Shown in pieces: positions 26,937 through 36,532 of a stretch of DNA of 64,000 nt; positions within the stretch are counted from its first letter, which is position 1; the number at the start of each line of letters is the position of its first letter. The notes under the pieces were generated by a model. The model had not been told where the DNA came from. It searched no databases and saw nothing but the letters and a program-made list of their open reading frames with translations. The position numbers and the translations under genes were made by a program. The stretch comes from Tahibacter aquaticus (GTDB lineage: Bacteria > Pseudomonadota > Gammaproteobacteria > Xanthomonadales > Rhodanobacteraceae). Location: assembly GCF_004363655.1 (NCBI RefSeq), contig NZ_SNZH01000003.1, positions 118,020-182,019 of the forward strand, read 5' to 3'.

Positions 26937-29324
26937 TTACGGAATCGCGATGGCCGCGCCGCTGCGGTCGTAGGCATAGTCCAGCACGGTGGCGGGAAAG
27001 CCGGCGCCGCTGCCTGCCTGTACATGTACGTAGCCGTAGTTGAGCTGGCCAGTCTGTTCGTTGAGGAAGGTCAGGCCCAGGTAGCCGGTGGCGCCGGGCA
27101 GCCAGTTGTCCAGCGGGCCGGAAGTGGGCACGAACCACATGCTGTCTTCCGGGCCGAAGCGGGCGCCGCGCTGCAGTACCGAGAAATGGATGCCGCCAGC
27201 GGGGCTGATGTCGATCAGGCCGCCGACATTGGCCGTGGTGACAAGGTCGGCATACCAGTACACGTGCAGCGAAGCGCCGCTGGCTTCCTTGGCCGAATAC
27301 AGGTTGATGTCGGCAATCGTGGCGGCGTTCCAGGGGCCGTGGGCGCCGGTCACCAGGTCGATGGCCAGGCCGTCCAGGTCGGCCGGCACGGGCCAGTTGA
27401 GCGGGCCGCTGTAGACCACGTTGCCGACGGTCGTCGTGGCGCAGCCGCCGTTTTCGCCGCCTTCGAAGCTGCTGCAGAACAGGCCGTCGTCGTTTTCGGC
27501 CGGCGTGACCGTGACCGCCACGGGCACGCTGAGCGTGGCGTGGGCCGGGTCATTGCTGGCCACGCAGAGCACGGCGTAGTACTGGCCGGGGGCCAGGGTG
27601 CTGGCGTTGGCGGCGACCCAGACGTCCTTGCCCTGGCCGGCCGCGAGCGTGCCGCTGGCCGGCGTCGCCGTGAGCCAGGCCGGACCGGTGCTGGCGCTGC
27701 AATTGCTGCTGGACAGGCTGCTGCTGAACGTCAATGCGGCCGCGCCGACATTGCTCAGGTTCACCGCTTCGGCCAGGGTGGCGCCGGCCGGCACGCTGAT
27801 CTCCAGGCTGGCGGCCGACAGCGTCGCGGCAGGACCGCTGGGGCCGGGCGCGCCGAGGCTGACCGAATCGATCCACCAGCCATTCGGTGCCGCCGCGGCG
27901 GTGGACGAGTCGGTACCGAAGCGCCAGCGGAATTGCACGTTGCGGCCTGCGGCGGCGCTGGGCAGGGTGACGCGGGTGGTGACGAAGGTGGACTGGTTGC
28001 CCCGCGTCCAGGCGTTGCGCGCGCCCAGCGGGTTGCCGCCGCAGCAGCCGAACAGCAGGTCGGTATAGCCGCCGGAAACGAAGGTGCCGCCGGCCGCGAT
28101 GATGTCGTTGAATGCGCCGCCGTCGATGGCGATTTCCAGTACGCCGCCGTCGTAGGGGCTGATGTCCAGGTTCCAGCGGTGGCGGAAGGACAGTTCGTAG
28201 TTGTTGCCGGCGCGCACGACCGGGCTGTACAGGCTGGCCTCGCCGGCGACGGTGGCCTCGGCACTATGCGCGGCGTTCGGCGCGCTGGCGTGAACCGCCG
28301 TCTGCGTGGCCCAGCCGGCGCCGACGCCGCTGGCCGCCGTGGTCCAGCCCGCGGGCAGGGCCGGCGCCGTCACGTCGTCGAAATTCCAGGCCTGGCCGCT
28401 GGGCGCGCTGGTGGCGATGGACAGCGCCCAGATCTCGCTGCCGCCGTTGGGCGTCGTGCCCAGGTGGGTGACGCCGCCGGTGGCGGTATCCACCGTATAC
28501 ACCTGGCCCTGGAACGCGCCGCCGGCACCGAGCGCGCCGAACGCGGCCCAGTACAGCGTGTCGGTGCGCTTGTCGAAATCCATGCCCTGGGCATAGGCGG
28601 CATTCACGCCGGTCGGGCCTATCACCGTGACTGCGCCGCTGACCTTGTCCAGCTTCACCAGGTAGTTGTCGTAGGGCTCGATCAGGTTGACCGCGTAGAT
28701 CTCGCCGGCCGAATTGATCGCCAGGTCCATCAGCACGTAGTCGCCCGAGGCGCCGGCGATCGGCGCCACCGGCGTGACGGCGGCTGTCGCGGTGTCGATG
28801 GTGTAGAGGTGGCAGCCGGCACCGACGGTGTGATTGCAGGCGGCGGCGAAGACCTGGTCGGTGGTCGGGTCCCACTTCATGCCGACCCAGTATTCGCCCT
28901 CGACCGGCGGCACGCTGTCGCCGATATCAGTGACCGCACCGCTGGCGGTGCTGATGGTGCGCAGCACGTTGGCATCGCCGAGCAGGTACTGCTTGCTGAA
29001 ATCGTCGCGCACGAAGGTGCCGGTCCACAGCTGGGCATCGGCCGGCGTAGGGCCGACGATGGCGGTATTGGCCGGGGCCGAGGCATCGAAGGTGGAATAG
29101 CGCCGGGCGAAACTGAGGGTCATTTCCAGTGCGTAGGCGGGCACCGAACCCAGCAGCGCGTGCACCGAGGCTGGCGTCGGCTGCAGCCCTTCGCGCGGCT
29201 GCCCGGCCTGCGCCGCCTGCACGTCCGGGCCCAGGGTACGTCGCGGTGCGGCAGTGTCGGCGTTTGCCGTAGCCGCCAACAGCAGCGGCAGGAAGAGGCT
29301 GAGCAATCGGTGTGAGTAGGTCAC
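26937..29324 (-). CDS. Large secreted multidomain protein (propeller-like plus immunoglobulin-like modules)
   Basis: The 795-aa protein has a signal peptide (ending ATANAD). Residues 80-310 form a repetitive region with recurrent DTATGGVT.LG and SGAVTDIG blocks, resembling DUF4394/beta-propeller proteins. Residues 315-490 (WNFDDVTAPALPAGWTT ... NGWWIDSVSLG) look like a MAM/CUB-type carbohydrate- or protein-binding module. Residues about 500-600 form an Ig-like repeat (LSNVGAAALTFSSS, ASNDPAHA). The end has FCSSFEGGENGGC, then a final beta-domain. It is surface or extracellular and no catalytic motif is visible. Confidence 0.8.
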   Translation of the reverse strand: MTYSHRLLSLFLPLLLAATANADTAAPRRTLGPDVQAAQAGQPREGLQPTPASVHALLGSVPAYALEMTLSFARRYSTFDASAPANTAIVGPTPADAQLWTGTFVRDDFSKQYLLGDANVLRTISTASGAVTDIGDSVPPVEGEYWVGMKWDPTTDQVFAAACNHTVGAGCHLYTIDTATAAVTPVAPIAGASGDYVLMDLAINSAGEIYAVNLIEPYDNYLVKLDKVSGAVTVIGPTGVNAAYAQGMDFDKRTDTLYWAAFGALGAGGAFQGQVYTVDTATGGVTHLGTTPNGGSEIWALSIATSAPSGQAWNFDDVTAPALPAGWTTAASGVGAGWATQTAVHASAPNAAHSAEATVAGEASLYSPVVRAGNNYELSFRHRWNLDISPYDGGVLEIAIDGGAFNDIIAAGGTFVSGGYTDLLFGCCGGNPLGARNAWTRGNQSTFVTTRVTLPSAAAGRNVQFRWRFGTDSSTAAAAPNGWWIDSVSLGAPGPSGPAATLSAASLEISVPAGATLAEAVNLSNVGAAALTFSSSLSSSNCSASTGPAWLTATPASGTLAAGQGKDVWVAANASTLAPGQYYAVLCVASNDPAHATLSVPVAVTVTPAENDDGLFCSSFEGGENGGCATTTVGNVVYSGPLNWPVPADLDGLAIDLVTGAHGPWNAATIADINLYSAKEASGASLHVYWYADLVTTANVGGLIDISPAGGIHFSVLQRGARFGPEDSMWFVPTSGPLDNWLPGATGYLGLTFLNEQTGQLNYGYVHVQAGSGAGFPATVLDYAYDRSGAAIAIP

Positions 29325-29481
29325 GGTGTTGTCCCGGATCGGTGGCAGGGCGCGCGTATCGCACGGCGGTCTGCCAGCGATAGCAGCGCACTGTCGGCCC
29401 TGTTGCGCGGCATCGGCATGGCCGTTCCATGATCGATTGCCACTACGGCTTGAAATGCCAAGGAATTTTCCAGGCGCTGGC

Positions 29482-31809
29482 TCAGCGCGGCGTGCGCGCC
29501 GCAGCGGCCAGATCCGGCGGCAGCGGCCGTTCTCCCGCCAGCTGGCGCAGGCTGGCCATGGCCCGGGCGAAGGCGTCGCGCTGCTGCAGGGCGAGGTAGA
29601 GGCGGGCCTGCAGCACGGCGCAGGCGAAATCCTGCGTGGCCCAGGCGCTGGTCTGCCCGGCGATGCGCGTGGCCGCGTCGATGTCGCCGGCGGCCAGCAG
29701 GGCCTGCGCGTACGACACCACTACCTCGGCCATGTCGCCCGGCGCGCCGCTGCGCCGCGCTGCGGCGAGGCTGGCTTCATAGGCACGCACGGCCGCCACT
29801 CTGTTGCCCGGCCATTGCAATTCCGCGTCGGCCAGGTGGGTATAGACCGGTGCGGCTTCGTCCGCATCGGCCTGGGCCAGGAAACGCTGCGTTTCCTGCG
29901 CCGCGCGTGGCCCGTCGCCGGCACTGCGCAGCGCGCGGATCAGCAGCAGCCAGCCGTCATGGCGAATGCGCGCGTACAGCGGCGAGGCCAGGTCCGGCTG
30001 CTGTAACCGGGTCATGGCTGCGTCGGCGCGACGCGCCGCGGCGGCGGCGTTGCCACCGGCCAGGTCCAGCCTGGCCAGCTCCAGCCCGACGGTCGCGGCC
30101 ATGCCGCTGACCTGGCCGGTCGCGGTATCGGTCAGCAAGGCCTCGAACTGCTCGCGCGCGGCCTGCAGGCGGCCGTTCTGCGCCAGTACGCGGGCCGCGA
30201 CAAAGCGGAACAGCGCATCGCTGAGCGGATGATCCAGCCGCGCCAGCCAGGCGTCGGCGCGCTGCAGCGTGGCCTGGGCCGACTGCGGCTGCAGCAGCGA
30301 CAGCTGTTCGGTGGCGGCATTGCCCAGGGCATCGATGAAAGCCTCGGCATCGCCGAAGCGTTCGAAGCGGTCGGCGGCCCCGCTCCACAAGGCCAGCGCT
30401 TCCGCGTGCCGGTGGCGCACCGCCAGCAGGTTGGCCTGCTGGCCTTGCAGGCGGGCCAGCTGCAGGCTGGCGCCGGCCAGTTCCAGCGCAATGCGCGCCT
30501 GGGAAAAATCCGCCTCGGCGTGGTCCAGGTCGCCCTGTACCAGGGCAAACATGCCACGGCCGTACAGCGCTTCGCCCAGCAGCTGCGGCGCATTCAGCGC
30601 ATCGAGAATGCCGATGGCGCTGCTCAGGTGCTGCCGTGCGCCGGCCAGGTCGCCTTCCTGGGCCACCGGCCCGGCCACGCCGATCAGGGCGCGGGCGCGG
30701 GTCAGCGCGTCGATCTCGGTGGCCGGTTCGTGCGCCAGCACCGCCACGTAGCCCTGCCTGGCCTCGGCCATGCGCTGCGTGGCCAGTTCCAGGTCGGCCT
30801 GGCGCAACTGGCCGGCCACGCTGCGGCGCAGCGCCTCGGGCGCACTGGCCAGGGCGGCACGCGCGGCGGGGAAATCCGTATCCAGCAGCAGCGCGTCGAT
30901 GCGCTCCAGCCATTGCGCGGCAGCCGCATCGCCCTGCTCGGCGCCCAGCGCGGCGGGCGGGCGTCCCAGCGCCAGCAGCAATTGCCGGCTGGCCTTGCGC
31001 GTGGCGCCCACGGCGCTGTCGGCGCTGGCTTCCACTTCGCGCCGCACGCGGCCCTCTTCGCGCCATTCGATGCGGCTGACCCAGCCGCTGGCCATGCGCC
31101 GCGTGGTTGCCGCGACGAACCGCCGTGCGCCGGTGGCGGCGGTCACGCGTTCCTCGCCGAGCAGCGCAGTGCCGTCGTTGCGCGCCGCCGTGGCGATATT
31201 GTCGCTAGGCACCACGCGCAGGCCGGCGCGGCGCAGCTCCTCGGCCAGCTGGTCCATCAGGCCCAGGCGCAGCCAGGCCGACTCGCGCTCGCCGGCGGGT
31301 TCGATCGCCACCGGCAGCACCGCGATCACGTCGTTCTCGTGGGCATCGCGCCGGGTCTGCCACCAGGCCAGGCCGATCGCGGCCAGCAGCACGGCGGCAA
31401 TGCCGGCCATTGCCCAGCGTCGGCGCGGCTTTGCCGGCACAGCAGGCGCGGCGGGCGGTGTATCGGCGGCGACTGGCGTAGCGGCGGCCGGTTCCAGGCG
31501 CGTTTCCGCCACCCAGCGATAGCCGAAGCGCGGCACCGTGCGCACCAGCGACTGGCCTTCGCCCTCGTCGCCGACTGCGCGGCGCAGCTTGCGCATCAGC
31601 TGGCCCAGCTGCGCATCGGTCACGTCGGCGCGGCCCCAGATCGCCGCAATCAGCTCGTCGCGGCCGATCGCGCGGTCACGGTGCTCGATCAGCCAGACCA
31701 GCCCGTCGAACACCTTCGGCGACACGTTCAGCAGCACGCCGTCGCCGCGCAATTCGCGCGCGGCGACATCCAGGCGGAACGAGGCGAAGCGGTAGACAGG
31801 TCGGCTCAC
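29482..31809 (-). CDS. CadC-type winged-helix regulator with TPR sensor domain
   Basis: I start at a GTG (31809) that gives 775 aa beginning VSRPVYRFASFRLDV; the longer frame only reads through intergenic REP modules. Residues 5-103 form an OmpR/CadC-type winged helix (LNVSPKVFDGLVWLIEHR, WGRADVTDAQLGQLMRKLRRAVGD, TVPRFGYRWVAETRLE). A single membrane helix follows (about 132-150). The C-terminal 600 residues are alanine-rich helical TPR-like repeats, presumably periplasmic and sensing. Such membrane-tethered regulators read an external signal and bind DNA directly. The adjacent secreted protein on the same strand could be a target, but this is inference. Confidence 0.88.
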   Translation of the reverse strand: MSRPVYRFASFRLDVAARELRGDGVLLNVSPKVFDGLVWLIEHRDRAIGRDELIAAIWGRADVTDAQLGQLMRKLRRAVGDEGEGQSLVRTVPRFGYRWVAETRLEPAAATPVAADTPPAAPAVPAKPRRRWAMAGIAAVLLAAIGLAWWQTRRDAHENDVIAVLPVAIEPAGERESAWLRLGLMDQLAEELRRAGLRVVPSDNIATAARNDGTALLGEERVTAATGARRFVAATTRRMASGWVSRIEWREEGRVRREVEASADSAVGATRKASRQLLLALGRPPAALGAEQGDAAAAQWLERIDALLLDTDFPAARAALASAPEALRRSVAGQLRQADLELATQRMAEARQGYVAVLAHEPATEIDALTRARALIGVAGPVAQEGDLAGARQHLSSAIGILDALNAPQLLGEALYGRGMFALVQGDLDHAEADFSQARIALELAGASLQLARLQGQQANLLAVRHRHAEALALWSGAADRFERFGDAEAFIDALGNAATEQLSLLQPQSAQATLQRADAWLARLDHPLSDALFRFVAARVLAQNGRLQAAREQFEALLTDTATGQVSGMAATVGLELARLDLAGGNAAAAARRADAAMTRLQQPDLASPLYARIRHDGWLLLIRALRSAGDGPRAAQETQRFLAQADADEAAPVYTHLADAELQWPGNRVAAVRAYEASLAAARRSGAPGDMAEVVVSYAQALLAAGDIDAATRIAGQTSAWATQDFACAVLQARLYLALQQRDAFARAMASLRQLAGERPLPPDLAAAARTPR

Positions 31810-32243
31810 AAGCAGTCCAGAACATAGGTTGGGCCAAGCCGCAGGCGCACCCCAACAGCGAGGTATACCGCCCGGCGTAGAGCCCGTGCCGAAGGAACCG
31901 CGACATCGAGGCGCACCGCCCCGCGCAAGCCCCCGCCGAAGGAACCTCCACATCGAGGCGTTCCGTGCCGAAAAAACCCCAGACCAAGGTCTGTCCGGCA
32001 GGCCAAGGCCCCGCCTTTGCCACGGCAAAAGGGCGAAGCGGGGGCGGAGCGGAAGCAGGGTAAATCGACGCGCCTGCCGGCGGAAATGCCGTGGCCGTCG
32101 CGGCAGCGTGGGTTGCGGGGAGGCAGATCGTTGCGGTTGGCGATTGGTGTGGCGCACAGGCCGCGATGGAGGCGTTCGCCGTTGGCTCACCGCACCTGCG
32201 CGCGGCGGCGCTGTCGCAGCACCGCCGCGGTTTTCTCGCTGGC
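31810..32243. other. Intergenic region with tandem repeat modules
   Basis: These 434 bp contain a REP module and two and a half tandem units (31826-31990). From about 31990 to 32243 I see nothing I can name; it is GC-rich with no supported gene. Confidence 0.5.
31826..31990 (+). repeat. REP hairpin with tandem 47-48-bp units
   Basis: ATAGGTTGGGCCAAGCC...CACCCCAAC forms the REP hairpin (about 31825-31857). Behind it come a 48-bp unit and a 47-bp unit, each containing a GCCGAAGGAACC core and ending in ACATCGAG, and then a partial third. Their similarity is clear but imperfect, so this is an old tandem array, not CRISPR. Confidence 0.7.
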
Positions 32244-33902
32244 TTACAACAGGTTTTCCGGCGTGGGCGTCGTCACGCTGAACACATAGCCCGCCGAACC
32301 CGCGGTCGACGGCACGAACGCCGTCGTGCCGTTGCCGCCATTGCCACCATTGCCGCCGCAGGCGCCACCGCCACTGCCGGCCTGGTTGAACGCGCTGGAA
32401 GACGCATCGGTACCGGCCGCGCCGCCGTTGACTTGCAGGGTGCCGGCAGTGGCGATCGTGCCCGCCGCCATCAGCCGGATGATGCCGCCGCCGCCCCCGC
32501 CGCCGCCGCCCGCTCCGCCCGTGCCGCCGTTGCCGTTGACGCCAGGACCGCCGATGCCACCGTTGGCGCGAACCGTGCCGTTGACGCTGATGTTGCCCTG
32601 GGAGGCGATCAGCAGGACACCGCCAGCACCGCCGCCCGGGCCGGGAATATCGCTGGTTACGCCGGGGTTTGCGCCGCTGCTGCCGTTGGCAGTGATCGAG
32701 CCGCTGGCGCTGATGCTGACATTGCCGCGCGCCGCGATGACCAGGCTGCCGCCGCCTTCGCCGCCGGTAGTGGTGGCGAAGGAGATATTGCGATCGCCGG
32801 CACCGCCGCCGACGACGACCGGTCTGCGCAGCTGCGCCGCCTGCAGGGGGCCCAGGCCGATACCGCCCTGCAGCTGGCCGGCGGGTGCCAGCGAAACCCC
32901 GGGATGCGCCGGGCCGTTGCCTGAATCCATCGCAGCCGTAGCCACGGTGATGGAGCCGCTGATCGTCACCGTGCCCGTTGCGCGCAGCTGGGTGCCGCTG
33001 GGAACGATCAGGTTGCCAGAGATCGTGATGTCGCTGAACTGCAGAGTGCTCTTGCCCTGCGCGGTGAGGGTGTTGTAGCCGCCTGCCGTGGTCAGATCCA
33101 GCGTATTGCCCACCGGTACCGACAAGGTGCCGGCACTGCCATCGCCGTAGGCGGCCAGCGTGCCGGCGGTGCCCTGCGGACCGGCCGGGCCCTGCGGGCC
33201 TACCGGACCGATTTCACCCTGCGTGCCCGTGACGCCGTTGCTGCCGGTTGCCCCGGTCGGGCCGACAGGTCCGATGGGACCGATAAGTCCGGTTGCGCCG
33301 GCCGCGCCGGTATCGCCCGTCGCTCCGGTGACGCCATTGCTGCCCGTGGCACCGGTCGCCCCGGTCGGGCCGGCTGCCCCGGTCTCGCCCTGCGCGCCGG
33401 TGACGCCCGTGCTGCCCTGGGCTCCTGTTGCGCCGGCGGCACCTTGCGGGCCGGTCGCGCCGGTCGGTCCCTGCAAACCCGTTGCGCCGGTCGCGCCGGT
33501 TGCTCCCGTCGCGCCGGTAGCCCCGGGATTGCCGCTCAGCGCGTACTGCGCCACCGGCGCCGCCGTGACCGGCTGGCGCGGCGTCAGCGGCTGGCCGTTC
33601 ACCGTCACTTCCAGCCAGCGCTGCTGGCCGCCGAAGGCGCCGGGAAAGTTCAGGTCGATGGTGAACAGCCCGTCCAGCACCGGGTACGCATTCGCCGTCA
33701 CCGTGCTGCCGATCTGCACGCCGCCCGTGGCCGCGTCGAACAGCGCGAAGGTGAGATTGCGCGTGCCGGTAAACGGCGCGTTATCCAGCTTCAGCTGGCC
33801 CTGGTAGGTAAAGCTCTGCCCCTGCGGGGCCGCCTGTGCGGCGGCAAAAGCCAGTGCGCTGGCAATCAATGCCGCCAGCAGGCAGCGTCGTGCCGAAATC
33901 AT
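32244..33902 (-). CDS. Collagen-like secreted surface protein
   Basis: The 552-aa protein has a Sec signal (residues 1-25, ending AQAAPQ), a globular N-domain to about residue 120 ([34 protein letters not shown]) that recurs in front of collagen-like stalks, and about 40 Gly-X-Y triplets (residues about 124-248, with TGATGA, GPQGPAG and GPVG tracts). The C-terminal part is a beta-rich and Gly-rich region with NGG.GG.G runs. Collagen-like stalks form trimers and often carry adhesive heads. Its start overlaps the stop of the small upstream gene as ATGA, so both are translated together. Confidence 0.88.
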   Translation of the reverse strand: MISARRCLLAALIASALAFAAAQAAPQGQSFTYQGQLKLDNAPFTGTRNLTFALFDAATGGVQIGSTVTANAYPVLDGLFTIDLNFPGAFGGQQRWLEVTVNGQPLTPRQPVTAAPVAQYALSGNPGATGATGATGATGATGLQGPTGATGPQGAAGATGAQGSTGVTGAQGETGAAGPTGATGATGSNGVTGATGDTGAAGATGLIGPIGPVGPTGATGSNGVTGTQGEIGPVGPQGPAGPQGTAGTLAAYGDGSAGTLSVPVGNTLDLTTAGGYNTLTAQGKSTLQFSDITISGNLIVPSGTQLRATGTVTISGSITVATAAMDSGNGPAHPGVSLAPAGQLQGGIGLGPLQAAQLRRPVVVGGGAGDRNISFATTTGGEGGGSLVIAARGNVSISASGSITANGSSGANPGVTSDIPGPGGGAGGVLLIASQGNISVNGTVRANGGIGGPGVNGNGGTGGAGGGGGGGGGIIRLMAAGTIATAGTLQVNGGAAGTDASSSAFNQAGSGGGACGGNGGNGGNGTTAFVPSTAGSAGYVFSVTTPTPENLL

Positions 33903-34162
33903 GGTGTTGCCCCCTGAAGGCCATCGCGAAAGATCACATCGGAAACCAGCGGCGCGGCCACCCAGAAACCGGCCGTCAGGCTGTAGCCGGTGCTGTTGGA
34001 GTAGCCCGGCGAGGCTTGGCCTATCGTGCCGGCCAGGCTGATGCCGGGCGCGCTGGAAACACCGCCGCCGCCGTTGATCGAATACCAGTCCATGCTGAAG
34101 GCCGCGAACGCCGCTGCCGGCAGCATCAGCAAGGTGGCCGCCGCCAGATGTCGCGCGCTCAT
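33899..34162 (-). CDS. Small secreted protein upstream of the collagen-like gene
   Basis: This 87-aa protein begins [18 protein letters not shown], a clear signal peptide, then [45 protein letters not shown] and a DVIFRDGLQ tail. The pattern ([24 protein letters not shown]) is a known short motif set that also occurs in larger secreted proteins, of unknown function. The start has GGAG at 7 bp. The stop overlaps the collagen-like gene's ATG. A G12 homopolymer lies 43-54 bp upstream of its start. Confidence 0.8.
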   Translation of the reverse strand: MSARHLAAATLLMLPAAAFAAFSMDWYSINGGGGVSSAPGISLAGTIGQASPGYSNSTGYSLTAGFWVAAPLVSDVIFRDGLQGATP

Positions 34163-34204
34163 TCGGGCGCTCCGAAAGAACGCAAAGTGTACGAGTGCAT
34201 AAAT

Positions 34205-34216
34205 CCCCCCCCCCCC
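34205..34216 (-). promoter_or_regulatory. G12 homopolymer in the leader/promoter of the surface-protein pair
   Basis: Twelve consecutive C on the plus strand (G on the coding strand) lie 43-54 bp before the start of the small secreted gene and its collagen-like partner, in or near the expected promoter. Tracts of this length commonly change length by slippage and switch expression. Confidence 0.55.
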
Positions 34217-34439
34217 TGCTTGAAAACTGTGGTGCAGCCGCGTGGCAACAGCAAAAGCCAGGCCGCCGCCGATAACCTGGCCGGCATCCCGCGCAGACGC
34301 CGCTTGTTTCCCGGGCACAAGCGCAATCCGACAGCGGGGACTGTCACGCGTGTCGTTGTCTGACACGGGGCGTAACAGTTCTGCCGCTGCGGGTGCCGCG
34401 GGAGGGGTGCTACAAGCGGCGGCTACGGCAGCGGGCGGC

Positions 34440-34907
34440 TCAATCCTCCGTCGCGCTGGCCAGCCATTCGTCCGTGCTGCCATGCAGCTGCAGGCCTACC
34501 GTTTCGAATTCGTCGACTGCCGGTGGCACGGTGCGCACGCCGAGCAAAGCCAGTGCATTGTTGATCGGCCCCAGCTCCGCCGACTGCGGCCCGAACACCA
34601 GCTCGCCGTCGCGGAACACGACAGCGCCTTGCGTACCCATGCCGCCGAAATATTCCGTCTCGAAATACAGCAGCGTGCTGCGCTCCGAGCCCGCCTGCAG
34701 CGCCTGCATCAGGCCCGGCGACAGCATATTGAAGCCGGCCACGAAATCCGCTGCAGGCGCCGGCAGCAAGGCATCCAGCATGTCCTCGTCCAGCGGCAGA
34801 AGCGCCAGCACCTCGTTCAACATCACCGGGGCCGGCAAACCATACCGATTCGCAAAAGCCCGCAAAGCCGTGCGACGCGCGATAAGGCCGGTAACGAAAT
34901 GAGCCAT
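34440..34907 (-). CDS. Uncharacterised cytosolic protein
   Basis: The start at 34907 (155 aa) has GGGAA upstream and avoids a longer frame reading REP sequence. No signal peptide or transmembrane segment is visible. Distinctive blocks are LLPLDEDMLDALLP, YFETEYFGGMGTQGAVVFRDGELVFGP in parts and INNALALLG. The FETEYFGG-G-QGAVVF stretch resembles uncharacterised proteins that I have seen beside polymorphic-toxin or immunity genes, but I would not assign a function. It is a single gene between two repeat regions. Confidence 0.6.
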   Translation of the reverse strand: MAHFVTGLIARRTALRAFANRYGLPAPVMLNEVLALLPLDEDMLDALLPAPAADFVAGFNMLSPGLMQALQAGSERSTLLYFETEYFGGMGTQGAVVFRDGELVFGPQSAELGPINNALALLGVRTVPPAVDEFETVGLQLHGSTDEWLASATED

Positions 34908-35020
34908 GAGATTCCCGAAAGCCACCGCGGATGCTGCGTGCAAACCCCGCGCCAGACCTGTGCCGGACGTAAGATCGGGCGGCAGAACCCGGCAGGAAAT
35001 GCGCGAAAAACCACAAAAAC

Positions 35021-35090
35021 AACGTAGGTTGGGGTAAGCCGCAGGCGCATCCCAACATCGCGGTACCACCGCATCGAAGAACCCCTACCC
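35021..35090 (+). repeat. REP module
   Basis: GTAGGTTGGGGTAAGCCGC followed by a CATCCCAAC arm is the cleanest REP copy, starting with the GTAG tetranucleotide at about 35025. It is followed by ATCGCGGTACC and a decayed unit. Confidence 0.75.
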
Positions 35091-35159
35091 AAGGCGCTTG
35101 CAATCACCCTTCGAGCAAGCCCCCTGTCTCGCGACACGCTTCCCGGACTTCCGCCTCCC

Positions 35160-35891
35160 ATGCCAACCCTGATCCTCACTCCCCGCCAGACCGAAGACGC
35201 CCAATCGCTGTGGCGCGCCGCCGGCCGGCTGGGCTGGTCCGTAGAGCGCCTGTCCAGCTGGCGCCTGCCCGGACACCTGCAGGCACGTGCTGATCTCGTC
35301 CTCTACGTCGAGGCCCTGTTCGGCCCTTCCCTCGCCGAACAGGCCGGCGTGACCCTGATCGACCCGCCCGAAGACTGGCTGGTACGCCTGCCCGACGAAT
35401 ACCGCCGGCGCGCCATTACGTTGACCAGCCTGGGCGCCGCGCGAAGCCAGCCGGCGCCGCGCTTCGTCAAACCGCCGAACGACAAATCCTTCCCCGCCGA
35501 CGTCTATACCGGCAACGAACTGCCGCATGCGTTCGACGACGACATGCCCGTGCTGGTCTCCGACGTCGTCGCCTGGGAATGCGAATTCCGCTGCTTTGTT
35601 CTCGACCGGAAGCTGGTGACCTATTCCCTCTACAGCCGCCACGGCGAACTGCAGCGTGCCAGCGAATTCCACAGCGAACCCGGCGAAGACGCCGCCGCCG
35701 AAGCCTTCATGGCGCAGTTGCTCGCCGATTCGCGCGTAGACCTGCCCGCGGCCATCGTCGTCGACATCGGCCATATCGCTGGCCGCGGCTGGGCCTGTGT
35801 CGAACTCAATGCCGCCTGGGGCGCGGGCATCTATGGCTGCGATCCCGAAAAAGCGCTGGCCGTCATCCGGCAGGCCAGCCGGGCCAGCTAG
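35160..35891 (+). CDS. ATP-grasp domain protein (DUF4343-like)
   Basis: The 243-aa protein matches small ATP-grasp proteins of the DUF4343 type: MPTLILTPR start, FVKPPNDKSFPADVY (the nucleotide-binding Lys region), SDVVAWECEFRCFVLD, and a C-terminal AIVVDIGHI...GWACVELNAAWGAGIY with the metal-coordinating Glu/Asn pair. ATP-grasp enzymes join carboxylates to amines or thiols using ATP, but the substrate here is not predictable. It stands alone; a minisatellite begins 50 bp after its stop. Confidence 0.82.
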   Translation: MPTLILTPRQTEDAQSLWRAAGRLGWSVERLSSWRLPGHLQARADLVLYVEALFGPSLAEQAGVTLIDPPEDWLVRLPDEYRRRAITLTSLGAARSQPAPRFVKPPNDKSFPADVYTGNELPHAFDDDMPVLVSDVVAWECEFRCFVLDRKLVTYSLYSRHGELQRASEFHSEPGEDAAAEAFMAQLLADSRVDLPAAIVVDIGHIAGRGWACVELNAAWGAGIYGCDPEKALAVIRQASRAS

Positions 35892-36532
35892 CCGGTCCGG
35901 TGATTCGGGTCTGCAATCTGGACGGTGTAGCGGCCTTGCATTGATCGGGGCGTTCCGCGCTTTGATCGCGGCGTTCCGCCCTTTGACCGCGGAACTCCAC
36001 GCGTTGACCGTGGCGTTCCGCCCTTTGACCGCGGAACTCCACGCGTTGACCGCGGCGTTCCGCCCTTTGACCGCGGAACTCCACGCGTTGACCGCGGCGT
36101 TCCGCCCTTTGACCGCGGCGTTCCACGCGTTGACCGTGGCGTTCCACCCTTTGACCGCGGAACTCCACGCGTTGACTGCGGCTCTCGGCCCGTTTACCGC
36201 TGCGTTCCGCGCTTTTTTCGCCTCCTTCCACGCCCGGACCGCGAAGCGCCGCGCCCAAGGCGCGGCCTGGCCCATTCAGACGATTGCCACTGCTGCTCAC
36301 ACGCCAAGCGCAGCAACGCGTCTGTGGCTATCCCGTCTCAATCCGCCTCCGCCGGTCTGTCCGCCCGTGCGTCGTCCGCGCCGCGATGCCGCCGCCTTCA
36401 TGCCGGCTTCCCTCCAACGCTGGCGCGTCATCGAAACCGGCTGCGCGCCCGGTGCCACCACGCGGTGATCGATCGGCGCTCCTTCGACCAGCAACCGCGC
36501 GGAGCGCAACGTCTGCAGGATCGTGCGGCTTT
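35892..36532. other. Intergenic region dominated by the minisatellite
   Basis: No gene is supported. Outside the repeat array the sequence (about 36256-36532) shows nothing I can name. Confidence 0.55.
35941..36255. repeat. 21-bp minisatellite with alternating 42-bp higher-order unit
   Basis: Fifteen 21-bp segments can be aligned from 35941. Units 2-11 are nearly identical and mostly alternate between a form TTGACCGCGGCGTTCCGCCC plus T and a form TTGACCGCGGAACTCCACGC plus G; the outer ones are diverged. Because 21 is a multiple of three, frames stay open on both strands, which creates false ORFs. Confidence 0.92.

Noticed and set aside
26736-29315. 859-codon plus-strand frame opposite the secreted minus-strand protein
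   Set aside because: Its opposite strand has a signal peptide and recognisable domains; the plus frame is Gly/Ala/Arg-rich without motifs.
31857-31990. Spaced repeats considered as a CRISPR array
   Set aside because: Units are not identical, there are no unique spacers of fixed length, and no cas gene is in the window.
31810-32190. N-terminal extension of the CadC-type regulator
   Set aside because: It reads straight through REP modules and lacks the family N-terminus; GTG at 31809 fits better.
35797-36468. Heptad-repeat protein across the 21-bp minisatellite
   Set aside because: The frame begins inside the ATP-grasp gene, lacks a start signal, and other frames are equally open because the repeat period is divisible by three.
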